The notes under the pieces were generated by a model, which did no database searches, was not told where the DNA came from, and saw nothing but the letters and a program-made list of their open reading frames with translations. Of a stretch of DNA of 64,000 nt, positions 8,134 to 17,202 are shown one piece after another. The DNA is from Afipia sp. (lineage in GTDB: Bacteria; Pseudomonadota; Alphaproteobacteria; Rhizobiales; Xanthobacteraceae), in contig JANINQ010000006.1 in the NCBI GenBank assembly GCA_024508675.1, positions 248,001 to 312,000 of the forward strand, in the 5' to 3' direction. The position numbers and the translations under genes were made by a program. The stretch's first letter is position 1. The number at the start of each line of letters is the position of its first letter.

Positions 8134-8684
8134 CAGCCCGTTACCTGTTTCCAAAGAAGATCGAATTTTCGGTCAAACACGAGATCGCCGTCGCGGCCAA
8201 AGAGCCGGACGATCAGATTGAGCCGCGAGCGCAATTCATCCTGTGTCGCCTCGATCTCGATGCGAGTGGCAACGCCTTGAGCGATCAGCGTCGAAAGCGC
8301 CTCGGTTGCAAATTGCTTTGCCCACGTCGCCGCCGGCACGCCCTTGATCAAGAGCGGCGCGCGTTCCAGCAACCAAAGATGCGAGCCGAGCGCCGACTCG
8401 AAAAGATCGTCGCGCACATCGATGCCATCGCCCCAATATCCGCGCGGATTACCGTCGGCGAGATAGTAAAGCGGATGCGTCGGATCGATGCGCTTGTCAG
8501 TAAACAGCGCGAGCGTGACTGCAGTCGCGATTGCGGCTTTCGCTTGCAAGCCGCCGACGTTCTGCGGCTCATTGCCGGCGAGCGCCCAATCCGCGAAACC
8601 GCGCTCGGCATCCCAAACGGAATCCCAAGGCAACGCGCTATCGGGCGCGCACCCCTCGGCCGCGCGCACAATGATGTCTGCCAT
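8133..8684 (-). CDS. Mu gp46-like baseplate protein
   Basis: A 183-residue protein of the phage gp46 family, a baseplate wedge component. It shows W-x-x-x-WD-like starts (LPWDSVWDAERGFADWAL), RIDPTHPLYYLADGNPRGYW and GDGIDVRDDLFESALGSHLW, the conserved block of the family. It lies between gp45 and gp47, overlapping the latter's start. Confidence 0.9.
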   Translation of the reverse strand: MADIIVRAAEGCAPDSALPWDSVWDAERGFADWALAGNEPQNVGGLQAKAAIATAVTLALFTDKRIDPTHPLYYLADGNPRGYWGDGIDVRDDLFESALGSHLWLLERAPLLIKGVPAATWAKQFATEALSTLIAQGVATRIEIEATQDELRSRLNLIVRLFGRDGDLVFDRKFDLLWKQVTG

Positions 8685-8685
8685 T

Positions 8686-9207
8686 TTAACCGATCTTTGC
8701 TTTGACGTTGATCGACGGGCCGCTCGCCGTCATGACAAAATCATAAACACCGTCCTCGCCGTCGCCGCCGAGGAAAACCATTTTGCCGTCGCCGGGCTTG
8801 ATCCACACTTTTTTATCCTGCGAATGGATTTCAACCTCGCCGGTTTTTGCGTTGACGCGGATGCCATCGGAACCCTTGGAAAAGATTACGTTGCCCTTGT
8901 CGTCATAAAGGACGGCGGTGCCGGCCGGGCTTGATTTCGGCCGGTGATCTTTATGCTCAAACCCGAGGCCGATGAGCCGATCGGAGCGGCCGCCGAGCGC
9001 GAGAAAAATCCCCTCAGAGTCTTTCGGCGGATGCGATGAAACGCCGAACGATTGCGCCCGATACACATCCTCGGGATAATCGTTCTTAAGGCCGGTGATC
9101 CTTTTCAGGATTTGTTGCGTGCCCGAGTCGTCGATCTCTTTGACCCGCGCCCGGCGCAAGGTGCCGATCGTGCTATGTTGGTTTTCCGGGTATCCGAAAC
9201 CGTGCAT
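8686..9207 (-). CDS. Mu gp45-like baseplate spike protein (gpV family)
   Basis: A 173-residue baseplate assembly V/gp45 protein. It has an N-terminal OB-like region (IGTLRRARVKEIDDSGTQQI) and repeated short strands towards the C-terminus (VLYDDKGNVIFSKGSDGIRV, then VEIHSQDKKVWIKPGDG), consistent with a trimeric beta-helical spike that pierces the membrane. The start is ATG at 9207; an upstream GTG-type extension of 11 residues is less likely. Confidence 0.85.
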   Translation of the reverse strand: MHGFGYPENQHSTIGTLRRARVKEIDDSGTQQILKRITGLKNDYPEDVYRAQSFGVSSHPPKDSEGIFLALGGRSDRLIGLGFEHKDHRPKSSPAGTAVLYDDKGNVIFSKGSDGIRVNAKTGEVEIHSQDKKVWIKPGDGKMVFLGGDGEDGVYDFVMTASGPSINVKAKIG

Positions 9208-9209
9208 CG

Positions 9210-10283
9210 CTAATCCTCGCCGCCGGCGTCGGTGCCCCACGCAGAGCCGGCCGATCCGCCCTTATTTCCTTTGCCGCCGAGCGCACGAGGATCGACGAGC
9301 GACAGAACACTCAAGGAACCCTCGCGGCGCACTTGCGAGAACGTCACCGTTTCGATCGCCATATCTTGATGCACGTCGAGCAAGCCGCTCTCAGTGAATA
9401 TCAAGCCGCCCGGCTCCCATAGCCGCCCGCCATCGTCCCGAAAGCCTTGCGTCGTCACGTTGGCCTTGAGGCTATTTCCCGCCTCACGATCGCGATGCGA
9501 ACCGGCGCGCTTTTTCGCGCGCTTTTTGTCCGTATCGGCATCATTGATGACAATAATCGGCCGATAGCGCGCGACTTGCGCATCGCGCGCAATGCCCTCG
9601 ATCTCAAGGGCATCGTCGCCATGCCCGAATGGCCTTTGCCCGCGTACAATCACCTCGCTATGTCGGCCCGAATGATTGTGATCGGCGTCACCTTCAAGAA
9701 TGTTGCCAGCAATCCCGACGCCCTCGCGCAGCGATCCGCTATGCCGAACCTTGCCGGCCTTTGTAATCTTGATCGAGCCATCGGCTTGCCCGACGGGAAA
9801 AACGCCTTGATCTCGACAGAGTTTTTCGATCACGCGAAACGGGCTTTCGCCCGGCGTGACCCTACACACCGGCACCTTGTCGAGCTTTTCATCGGTCGAG
9901 ATTCCGACGCCGTACTTGTCAAGCTCTTTGCCGATTTCATCCGGCGTCTTGTCTTTGAAATGCCCCGTCGGATGCACCGCGCTCGTGTCGATCATATCTT
10001 GCGATTTCGATCGACCCGAGGCCGAGAATGTCGCCGACTTGTGGCCGGCGATTTTCGGTTGATAGCGATCGACGTAACCGCGACACATAAGATCGCCGTT
10101 TGAGAAAATCGAAATCTCGGTTCCTGCCTTGAATATCCACGCCGTTGCCGAACCGCCGCCCTCGAATGCGCCGTCAATCTGAAACGAGCGCGCAGCCTCT
10201 TGAAACGAGGCGCGCACCATCACCCGAGTCCAAGCCGTCCAGAGTTTCCCGCCGGCCAGGATCGTGATGTTTTCCGGACCCAT
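9210..10283 (-). CDS. Mu gpP/gp44-like baseplate hub protein
   Basis: A 357-residue tail hub protein of the Mu gp44 / late-control-D type. It begins ENITILAGGKLWTAWTRVMV and contains FEGGGSATAW, a family-typical SGRSKSQDMIDTSAV segment, and a C-terminal beta domain (GLLDVHQDMAIETVTFSQ). It forms the hub on which the gp45 spike sits. The C-terminal ~25 residues are Gly-rich and probably disordered. Confidence 0.88.
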   Translation of the reverse strand: MGPENITILAGGKLWTAWTRVMVRASFQEAARSFQIDGAFEGGGSATAWIFKAGTEISIFSNGDLMCRGYVDRYQPKIAGHKSATFSASGRSKSQDMIDTSAVHPTGHFKDKTPDEIGKELDKYGVGISTDEKLDKVPVCRVTPGESPFRVIEKLCRDQGVFPVGQADGSIKITKAGKVRHSGSLREGVGIAGNILEGDADHNHSGRHSEVIVRGQRPFGHGDDALEIEGIARDAQVARYRPIIVINDADTDKKRAKKRAGSHRDREAGNSLKANVTTQGFRDDGGRLWEPGGLIFTESGLLDVHQDMAIETVTFSQVRREGSLSVLSLVDPRALGGKGNKGGSAGSAWGTDAGGED

Positions 10284-10286
10284 GAC

Positions 10287-11513
10287 TTACCTCGAAAGGG
10301 CGGTGATCACTTGCGGCATAAACGACGGATGCCGCACGCCATTGCGCGCGACCAATTCCGACGCTCGGAGCGGATCGCCATAAAGACGAAACGCCAGATA
10401 AAGAGACGGCAAAATCCGCGCCGTCTCGACGGTGATCACCGGCGCAAGATCGTTGATCACGCGCGACAGGTAATCGATGACGGAAGATCGCAAGCCATCG
10501 ATCGCGAGATAGAGCGAGGCATTTGCCGCGCCCGTCGTCTCGAAAAGCTCAAGCTCGAAACGCTCGGCAATGTCGGCGCGAGCCGTCACGCCGTCCGGCC
10601 TCGCGGCATAGGTTTGGCGCAAGATCGCCTCTGCATACGCAGTAAGTGCAGCGAGCCGGGCGGCGCGGAAAACAGCCGCGGAATTGGCCTCGGCGCGCGA
10701 CCCGGCGGAAGTCGCAACACGCGGTGCGACGGCAGAGAATGCCGAAGCATATTCGAGCATCGCGGCGGCCGCCGTTTGCGCCGGCAAGGCATCACCGATC
10801 GCACGCGTCGCGGTCACAAGCGACTGAATCAACGCGTTAGCATCTTCGCCGGGCAGCACCTCGGCAGAGATCGCCGCCGGCGCGCTGGCTATAATGTTGG
10901 CGAGCGCATCGCGCACGATCGCGGAACTCGCCGGCTCGACACGGTAAGAGGTGCGGATCACATCGAGCGCGCTCGCGGCCATCGCAACAGATTCGACGGC
11001 CGCCGATACAACGAAGTCCGGCTCGCCGAGCGCCGTAATGCTCGACGAGAACAGCGATGAGATTTCCGAGGCGAGCTTGTCCGCTGCGCCGAAAGCGGTA
11101 TTGAGCGCAAACGGAATGGAAATCAGCCCGGCGGCCGCGCCTTCCCGAACGAAACGCACCTCGAAAGCGACATAGCCGAGCTTATCCTTTTCGTGATGCC
11201 GCTTGAATGTTTCGCAGCGAACGAGGATCGGCCCGCCGAGCGGCGTGACGAGCGAACCGGCACCGCGCGACGCGAGAACTTGCTTGAGCGATGACTCTTG
11301 CGCATCAACGTCGTCGCCATGGACATACGCCGAGCCGGACAAGTAGCGCGCATTTTCCCCCAAATCCTCGACGAATGGATCGTCGCGGTTGACGAACTCA
11401 TGCACCACAAGCCCGCGCCCACCCTCCTCGTCATCAGACTCAAAGAAGAACGGCACCCCTTTGTAGGATGCCGCCCAAAGCGTTTTAAGCCAGTCGCGGC
11501 ATTGCTCAGACAT
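10287..11513 (-). CDS. DNA circularisation protein N-terminal family (Mu gpN)
   Basis: A 408-residue gpN family tail/baseplate protein. The N-terminal ~100 residues hold the characteristic domain (SYKGVPFFFESDDEEGGRGL, then VVHEFVNRDDPFVEDLGENA and YVHGDDVDAQESSL); the long C-terminal part is helical and Ala-rich. The historical name refers to DNA circularisation; the family is now regarded as structural. It sits between tape measure and gpP as in Mu. Confidence 0.88.
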   Translation of the reverse strand: MSEQCRDWLKTLWAASYKGVPFFFESDDEEGGRGLVVHEFVNRDDPFVEDLGENARYLSGSAYVHGDDVDAQESSLKQVLASRGAGSLVTPLGGPILVRCETFKRHHEKDKLGYVAFEVRFVREGAAAGLISIPFALNTAFGAADKLASEISSLFSSSITALGEPDFVVSAAVESVAMAASALDVIRTSYRVEPASSAIVRDALANIIASAPAAISAEVLPGEDANALIQSLVTATRAIGDALPAQTAAAAMLEYASAFSAVAPRVATSAGSRAEANSAAVFRAARLAALTAYAEAILRQTYAARPDGVTARADIAERFELELFETTGAANASLYLAIDGLRSSVIDYLSRVINDLAPVITVETARILPSLYLAFRLYGDPLRASELVARNGVRHPSFMPQVITALSR

Positions 11514-11525
11514 CGAACGATTTCC

Positions 11526-13682
11526 TTATGGTGCCGGCGACGCATCCGGCGACGATCGGCCGGTTGAGCCGGTGCTACCTTGGCCGGTGATGCCAGACGA
11601 TTTGAAAGCGTTGATCTTGGAGTCGATCTTGGCCTCGATCGTCGTCATGAAGAACGCCGACGGCGCAACGGTGATTTGCCCGGTCAACGTCGCATTGCCC
11701 TCAACCTCGGCCTTGACCGGCTGCGCTTGCGTCGGTGGCAAGCCGAACCGTTCGCGATCCTCATTGATCGCCTTTCGCAAGTGATCGAGCCGCGTGCCGC
11801 CGGATGCCTTCGCGGCCGCCTGCGCGCCGGTCAAGCCTTCCAGTCCCGCCTCGGCTTTCGCCGCGCGATAGGCCGCAATGCCCGCGATAGGAGCTAGCGC
11901 AGCCATCGCCGCCGGAACAAACGGAACCGCAGCCGCCGCACCGCCAGCAATGCGCGCGAATACGCCGCCGCCAGCGCCAGCCGCCGCCGCGCCGCCGGTG
12001 CTGGCGACCTTGCTCGCGACGTTGCCGCCGGCGAGTTGCGCGGCCGCTGCGGTCAACGCCGCAGCACTCGAATTGAGCGCAGCCGCCGAGCCGGTCAAAG
12101 CCGCGCCGCCGGTGAACCACGAATAGACACCCTTGCCCAACGCAAGCCCGCCAGCGACAGCACCGCCGCCGAGAACAGCCGTTCCAAGGCCCATTCCGAT
12201 CTTGCCAGCCGCATCGGCACCGCTAAAGCGGTTAGCGAACCCGCCGAGCGCGCCAGAGAGCGAATTGAGCGCAGCCGTCGCCATCGGAAACACCGGCTCG
12301 GCAAGCGCCGCAGCGGCGTTTTTCAGTTGCGAAATAAATCCCTCGGCCGCGACGAAAGGATCGCGCCGCGACAATTCACCGGCAGCGGCGAGTCCAGGCG
12401 CTTGATCATACTGCCGACTTTTGTCCTGATACTGTTGCCGCTGCAAAATCAGCTTGCCGAGAAGATCGGCAACCGTGCGATTTGAGAACGCCTTTGACAG
12501 AAATTCAGTGACGCCCGTCGCGTCGTCGGCGTTAATCCCCTTCTTTTGCATCGCCGGAATGAGTCGGGTCCACGCATACCGATCAGGATCGGACTGCATC
12601 AGAGCCTTATCAAGAAAATTCCCGCTCTTGTCCCGCAAGCCTGCGCCTTGCTGGAACGCTTTCGACTCCTTGGTCGCGCGGCCGCCGATAGCTTGCGAAA
12701 GACCGGACGCGAGCGCGGTGCCGACTTGCGGCGCGCCCATGTCGCCGATCAGGCCGGGCGCGGTGCTCATGAGGAAGCGATCAGACAAAGCAAGGCCGGC
12801 CGCGCGCGATTGCTTGGCAACCTGAAAGACATCGCCGAGATTGAGATCAGCACCCTCGACGCCGAGCGCCTTCACAAACCCGTTAAACAAACTTTCAACT
12901 TGTTTCGGGTCCTGATTTTTGCCGAGCACATCGAGGCCCCGGAAGAACTTTCGGCCCTCCTCGATCGCCTGATCTTTGCCCTTGAGCGACTGCAGGACAA
13001 CGGTGCCGCGCGCGATCGCATCATCGACCTCAAACGCCTTATCGAGCGAACGCATCGACATCGCAGTATCGCGCAACCGCTCGTGCATCGTTGATGCGGT
13101 GATCGACGGATATTTTTGCGAAAGCTCGCCGGATCGCCGTTTGATCCGGGCCGAGTCATCATCCGTCAAGCCGGCAAGATAGTCGCGCGCGCCTTCGCGA
13201 ACCGAAACGCTACCGGCGGAAACAATTCCGCGCGCACCGCGATTTGCCAGATAGGCGGCCGATCCTACGCCGAGCGCGCCGACGGCCATCCGTGCGCCGT
13301 TCGCAATAGGGCCGGCAAACCGGCGACGGATCGCCTCGTTGCGCTCCATTTCGGCACGCACCGCGCGCAGATTGCCGATCGTTTTCTCGCGCCAGAACGA
13401 AAGCGAGTCGAAATACTTGCTCGCCTTCATCGGCCCGCCGGATTTCAAGGCGGCATTAAAGTCCCGCGCGCTGCGGTTGATGACTTCCATTTCCCGCGCC
13501 GTCGCCTTGAGATCGCGTAGCGACCTTGTAAAGCTCGCGTCGGACATCCCCTTGAGCGGCCGAATATCGGAGAGAGACTTTGCCGACCCCGCGATTTCCT
13601 TAAACTTGCCGGCGATCTTGGCGAAAACGCCGCCAGTCTTATCGGTCGCGGAGATAACCGCGCGGGCTTCAATGATTCCCAT
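11526..13682 (-). CDS. tail tape measure protein
   Basis: A 718-residue tape measure protein that sets tail length. The N-terminal half is helical (KIAGKFKEIAGSAKSLSDIR); the region ~470-600 has several hydrophobic, Ala/Gly-rich segments typical of the membrane-interacting part; the C-terminus is low complexity (SSGITGQGSTGSTGRSS). It lies between the frameshifted chaperones and gpN as expected. By the usual proportionality, 718 residues predict a tail of about 100 nm (inference). Confidence 0.85.
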   Translation of the reverse strand: MGIIEARAVISATDKTGGVFAKIAGKFKEIAGSAKSLSDIRPLKGMSDASFTRSLRDLKATAREMEVINRSARDFNAALKSGGPMKASKYFDSLSFWREKTIGNLRAVRAEMERNEAIRRRFAGPIANGARMAVGALGVGSAAYLANRGARGIVSAGSVSVREGARDYLAGLTDDDSARIKRRSGELSQKYPSITASTMHERLRDTAMSMRSLDKAFEVDDAIARGTVVLQSLKGKDQAIEEGRKFFRGLDVLGKNQDPKQVESLFNGFVKALGVEGADLNLGDVFQVAKQSRAAGLALSDRFLMSTAPGLIGDMGAPQVGTALASGLSQAIGGRATKESKAFQQGAGLRDKSGNFLDKALMQSDPDRYAWTRLIPAMQKKGINADDATGVTEFLSKAFSNRTVADLLGKLILQRQQYQDKSRQYDQAPGLAAAGELSRRDPFVAAEGFISQLKNAAAALAEPVFPMATAALNSLSGALGGFANRFSGADAAGKIGMGLGTAVLGGGAVAGGLALGKGVYSWFTGGAALTGSAAALNSSAAALTAAAAQLAGGNVASKVASTGGAAAAGAGGGVFARIAGGAAAAVPFVPAAMAALAPIAGIAAYRAAKAEAGLEGLTGAQAAAKASGGTRLDHLRKAINEDRERFGLPPTQAQPVKAEVEGNATLTGQITVAPSAFFMTTIEAKIDSKINAFKSSGITGQGSTGSTGRSSPDASPAP

Positions 13683-13687
13683 AACGG

Positions 13688-14127
13688 TTATCCCTTTGCG
13701 CCGGGCGCGCGCCTCACGGCGCGGCCGATCCAGTGATCAATTTCGGAAATAGTCATCTGCCCGGCCGCATGGGCATCAACGATTTTCAGGTCAAAGACGA
13801 GAAAATCGACAAGCTCGATCAGGTTGTCTTGGGCCGGGCGCTCGCGAAAAAATCATGCACCGCGTCACGCAACTGGAACGTGTCAGTCGCATTAAGCTGA
13901 TTGAGGAGCGCCGGGTCTTTCGGCGACACAAGCAACCGCTCGATATACGCCCGGATCGTCTCGTCCTTCTCAGCGGTATAGATCATACCGCCGCCATCGC
14001 GCGCAAACGCCGATGGCTCGCCGAGGAGCATGATGTCGGGATAAGCCGGCTCGCGGAGAACGATCTCGCCGAATGTCTCGCCGTGGCCGGTGATCGGCTT
14101 TGTCAGAGTGATTTTCTTCTCGGGCAT
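13688..14127 (-). CDS. tail assembly chaperone, -1 frameshift product (gpG-T / Mu gp41-42 type)
   Basis: If ribosomes slip back one base at the slippery run 13846-13852, the upstream chaperone frame continues past its stop at 13819 and adds about 52 residues: RERPAQDNLIEL, VDFLVFDLKIVDAHAAG, then MTISEIDHWIGRAVRR and a TAA at 13688. The downstream frame has good coding character but no start codon of its own near its 5' end. This is the arrangement of the lambda G/GT and Mu chaperone pairs, just upstream of the tape measure gene. The long form would recruit tail tube subunits to the tape measure. Confidence 0.75.
13819..14127 (-). CDS. tail assembly chaperone, short (frame 0) form
   Basis: A 102-residue protein; the start is ATG at 14127, overlapping the tube stop, preceded by AGGTGG. 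The sequence EKKITLTKPITGHGETFGEI followed by V-L-R-E-P is the pattern of the phage tail assembly chaperone E/gp41 family. It ends HDFFASARPKTT shortly after the slippery site. Most ribosomes should make this form. Confidence 0.85.
   Translation of the reverse strand: MPEKKITLTKPITGHGETFGEIVLREPAYPDIMLLGEPSAFARDGGGMIYTAEKDETIRAYIERLLVSPKDPALLNQLNATDTFQLRDAVHDFFASARPKTT
13846..13852 (-). promoter_or_regulatory. -1 ribosomal frameshift slippery site T TTT TTC
   Basis: On the minus strand the heptamer TTTTTTC is read in frame 0 as GAT-TTT-TTC, a canonical X-XXY-YYZ slippery sequence. It lies between an in-frame TGA of the -1 frame (just upstream) and the frame-0 stop at 13819, the only interval where a shift can join the two frames. 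Confidence 0.75.
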
Positions 14128-14507
14128 CACACCACCTGATAGCGAGAACCCTCGATGCGAAGGCCGGTGATTTCACCGTTTGAGAGGTTTTGTTTCACCG
14201 CGCCGACAAGCCGCGCGGCGGTGAACAAATGCGTGCGGCCCTGATCAACCTCGACAATCGTCGCGTTGATCTTGCACTTGCGCATCTTCTCGTTCCACTT
14301 CACACCGCACGGATTGCGAAACGTGATGTCCGCGCCGAACAGTTTCGGCTTTGACGAATACGCCGCCGAGCCGTCCTGATTTGCCGCACCGGAAACCTCG
14401 ATATTCGTGGGATCGATCACGATGTCGGACTCCGTCGGTGCCCACATTTCGCCATCGATGTCGATCGTGATGACGCCGCCGAATGAATTGCAACAATCGT
14501 CCGCCAT
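14127..14507 (-). CDS. tail tube protein (Mu gpM-like)
   Basis: A 126-residue tube protein of contractile tails. It has GGVITIDIDGEMWAPTESDI near the N-terminus, KLFGADITFRNPCGVKW in the middle and GEITGLRIEGSRYQ at the end, matching the small Mu-type tube family. The start is ATG at 14507 with GGAG eight bases upstream; the GTG at 14516 is less likely. It follows the sheath gene, separated by a stem-loop. Confidence 0.8.
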   Translation of the reverse strand: MADDCCNSFGGVITIDIDGEMWAPTESDIVIDPTNIEVSGAANQDGSAAYSSKPKLFGADITFRNPCGVKWNEKMRKCKINATIVEVDQGRTHLFTAARLVGAVKQNLSNGEITGLRIEGSRYQVV

Positions 14508-14543
14508 TTCGGACACTCCTCAATTTTTTCCTGTGAACGTGAA

Positions 14544-14570
14544 ACCGCGCGGCAATCCTTGCCGCGCGGT
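14544..14570 (-). other. perfect stem-loop between sheath and tube genes
   Basis: Twelve bases pair perfectly around a three-base loop (ACCGCGCGGCAA / TTGCCGCGCGGT). On the minus strand the stem is followed by TTTCACG, not a real U-run, so it is more likely an mRNA-processing or stability element, or a partial terminator, than a full terminator. Confidence 0.6.
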
Positions 14571-14586
14571 GAATGACGGTTGTCGA

Positions 14587-16092
14587 TTAAGCGGCGATCG
14601 AGCCGCCCGGCGTGCGGTACTGCAAGAATGCGGTGATGTTCGCAGCGAACACCCGCAACTGATTGACCACATCGACAGGCAAGTACGCGTTGAGGCGCGT
14701 CGCGTTATTCGGATCGCGTGTAACGCTCACATACTGCGCAAAGAGATCGCTGTTTTCGAGCACGCCGAGCGCAACGAGATCATCGTAAGCATGGATCAGG
14801 GTATTGCGCACCGAAAGCGGCGTCGCGATCTCCGGCAGATTGAACGGATTTTCATCCGCCAAGGCTTGCCGCGAGTGCCGGTTTGAGATCGCGGTGCGGA
14901 AATAGCGCGAGACAAACGTCAGTTGCGCCATCGTCTCGACATCGCGAAACGTCGCATCGGAAACGCCGGCGTTTGTCTGCTGATACGTCGTCACAACGCG
15001 GTCGATCAGCACCGTTCCATCGACGGCGACGCTATAGGCCGCGATACCATCGACATACAGAGCTTGCCGATCGCTCTTATCCCACCACAACGAGCGATCG
15101 CGCGGCGGCAGAATGCCGAGGAGCGGAAGCGTCTGCAACGGACGCGAAAGCTCCGGCGCATCGCCGAGGTGCGAAACCGCGACAGCCGCGAGCGCGGCGG
15201 CCCATTCCCATTGAGCCGACGGCGAAACTTGCGACCCCATGATCGACGCATGCGGATCGTTGCGACCATTTCCGAGCGTCACCTGTGCGGACAGGTTACC
15301 GAAATTCGCCGTATAGTAATGCCCATACAACTGCTGCATCGGCGACCAACGACCGGCCAGGCCATCGAGGAAATCGCGCGTCGCGTTGAGTGACGTTGAG
15401 TCGGCATACGGCCCGGCGATGAAATCAAATTCATCGTCGCCGAGATTGGCGAGCGCGGTGTCGATCGCAGGAACACCCGTGCCGCCGGTCAATGCCACGA
15501 TCGTGGTGTTGGCCGTGGTGAGCGCATTCGGCTCGTCACGCGCAATCGCAACCTCTTGACCGTTGCCGAGCGCGCCGACGTGCCGCGCGGTAATGTTGGC
15601 CTTTGATGCCGTGGTGCCATCGACGGCCGCAACAAACGGCAAGCCGGCGGCGTTGACGGCGGCGACGAGGTTCGCCGCGACATTCACCGCCGTATCGGAT
15701 GCGTTAATCTGGAACGTGATGCGCCGACCCTGAATAAAGACGACACCCGCCCCGGTGACGCCGGGCGCGCTTGTGATCGAGATCGATCCGGCGGCCGCCG
15801 ATCCAGCCGGATCGGCAAGCGGCAACGCCCAAATCGCCTGAAACGGCGCATTGCGCTCGGCGACGGCGAACATCTGCGAAAGCATCGAGCCGGTGCCGAA
15901 ATAGGCGTCGGCTTCCTGCTGCGATTGAATCGGGCCGATCGGCGCGCCAGCCGCAGCCGATCCGCCGGACAGTTTCTGACCGATAAGCAGCAGTCGCGGA
16001 TTTCCCTCAAACGGCGAGCCGCCGGAGTTAATTTCCGCGAAAAAGAACGGGACAAGGACGTTACCCGGAATTGCATTGAACATTGCCGACAT
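14587..16092 (-). CDS. tail sheath protein (Mu gpL-like)
   Basis: A 501-residue contractile tail sheath protein. It starts MSAMFNAIPGNVLVPFFFAE (ATG 16092, AGGAG eight bases upstream; the ATG at 16098 is too close to the Shine-Dalgarno sequence). Family features include NPRLLLIGQKL, the DDEFDFIAGPYAD segment and a conserved C-terminal domain with SRYFRTAISNRHSRQ. Its presence makes the phage a myovirus. Confidence 0.9.
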   Translation of the reverse strand: MSAMFNAIPGNVLVPFFFAEINSGGSPFEGNPRLLLIGQKLSGGSAAAGAPIGPIQSQQEADAYFGTGSMLSQMFAVAERNAPFQAIWALPLADPAGSAAAGSISITSAPGVTGAGVVFIQGRRITFQINASDTAVNVAANLVAAVNAAGLPFVAAVDGTTASKANITARHVGALGNGQEVAIARDEPNALTTANTTIVALTGGTGVPAIDTALANLGDDEFDFIAGPYADSTSLNATRDFLDGLAGRWSPMQQLYGHYYTANFGNLSAQVTLGNGRNDPHASIMGSQVSPSAQWEWAAALAAVAVSHLGDAPELSRPLQTLPLLGILPPRDRSLWWDKSDRQALYVDGIAAYSVAVDGTVLIDRVVTTYQQTNAGVSDATFRDVETMAQLTFVSRYFRTAISNRHSRQALADENPFNLPEIATPLSVRNTLIHAYDDLVALGVLENSDLFAQYVSVTRDPNNATRLNAYLPVDVVNQLRVFAANITAFLQYRTPGGSIAA

Positions 16093-16174
16093 CGGCATGA
16101 CTCCTCATTCGCCGCGCGTTGCCGCCGGCGGTGCTTCAAGAAAACGAAAACGGTTTGCGGGTTTGTTGTGGTGA

Positions 16175-16420
16175 TCAGCCGGCCAAGGTGCCGGCCTTCT
16201 TTGGCATCGACCGCCGATCGCCGGCGGGCTTGGGCGGATCGCTTGGTTTGTCCGGCTTGGCGATCGTCACGTCGCCGTCGCGCAGTCGCCGGGTCCAATA
16301 CGGGGTTTTTGGCTTCCACTCGCCCTTGGGATCGAGTGCCTTCCAGCCCGCGAGCGGATCGCGAACAAGCACCGCCGCGCCGGCGCTATCGAGTGCCGGT
16401 TTCAAGAATAGATTTTGCAT
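16175..16420 (-). CDS. DUF2635 family phage protein
   Basis: An 81-residue protein containing VRDPLAGWKALDPKGEW and TPYWTRRLRDGDV, the DUF2635 signature found immediately before the sheath gene in Mu-like phages. Function unknown. AAGGGTG precedes the ATG. A GCCGGC inverted repeat (16178-16195) forms a hairpin over its last codons. Confidence 0.8.
   Translation of the reverse strand: MQNLFLKPALDSAGAAVLVRDPLAGWKALDPKGEWKPKTPYWTRRLRDGDVTIAKPDKPSDPPKPAGDRRSMPKKAGTLAG
16178..16195 (-). other. GCCGGC-caaggt-GCCGGC hairpin at the 3' end of the DUF2635 gene
   Basis: A six-base palindromic stem pair flanking six bases, covering the last codons before the stop at 16175. No U-run follows on the minus strand. 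It is one of several stem-loops between late genes. Confidence 0.45.
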
Positions 16421-16423
16421 TGA

Positions 16424-17197
16424 TCACCCTTGGAGATTGTCGGAATTGATTTCGACCTCGACATCGGCATCGGCGGGTGTCGAGGATGTGCGCGGATCGA
16501 TCGTCGCCGCAACACTTTCAAGATTGACACGCGTCGGCATAACTGGCGCAGCGCCAGCAACACCGGCAATGACTTTCGCGAGGTACGTCGAGCCATCAAG
16601 TGCCGTCGCGATGTCTTTCAGCGCCGGCGGCAAGCGATTAAGGCCCGTCGGCGGCGCATCCGGCACCGCCTGATAGCAAACCTCGCGCACATCAAACCTC
16701 GCTCGGATCGTGCGCGCCGCGAGACGAACGGCCTCCTGCGAGCCTCGCATCGCGTGCGATTGCCAATTCAGCGCGGGCACCTTGGCAATCTTGCGAAACA
16801 AATGGCCCGATGGCCCGAAATGCAACGCATGCCAAATCTGATTTTCGAGCGCATCGAGTGATGCCTCAGTTTCTGCGTCAGTATACGGCACGCCGGCGAC
16901 AAAATCGCCGCCCGGAACTTCCTCGCCGAGCGTGAAAACCGCGATTTCAAATGTGAGATCGGTCGCAGATTTGTAATAGATCGGGCCGGCTTGCGCGATT
17001 TTCTCTTGATGATCATCCTCGGTATAAATCGCGATCACAGGCCGCCGCTCGGCAGCATCGAGATCGTCGATCGGATCGAAGCGAGAATCAAAAACGTGCG
17101 CGCCGGCCATTGTCGGCCAAGGCCCATTTTGTTCCAGCAAAGCCGAAGGCCGCACCGCTTCAAGCGCGCACAATCGGAGAAACGTGCGAGCGAGCAT
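16424..17197 (-). CDS. phage neck/tail-terminator candidate
   Basis: A 257-residue soluble protein of unknown family. It contains VIAIYTEDDHQEKIAQAGP and TDLTFEIAVFTLGEEVPGGD, a strand-rich pattern resembling proteins that cap tail tubes, then a helical half and an acidic C-terminus (DVEVEINSDNLQG). Its place between the head-tail connector genes and the sheath gene suggests a tail terminator or neck protein, corresponding in position to Mu gp37. This is an inference from gene order. Confidence 0.6.
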   Translation of the reverse strand: MLARTFLRLCALEAVRPSALLEQNGPWPTMAGAHVFDSRFDPIDDLDAAERRPVIAIYTEDDHQEKIAQAGPIYYKSATDLTFEIAVFTLGEEVPGGDFVAGVPYTDAETEASLDALENQIWHALHFGPSGHLFRKIAKVPALNWQSHAMRGSQEAVRLAARTIRARFDVREVCYQAVPDAPPTGLNRLPPALKDIATALDGSTYLAKVIAGVAGAAPVMPTRVNLESVAATIDPRTSSTPADADVEVEINSDNLQG

Positions 17198-17202
17198 GAT
17201 AC

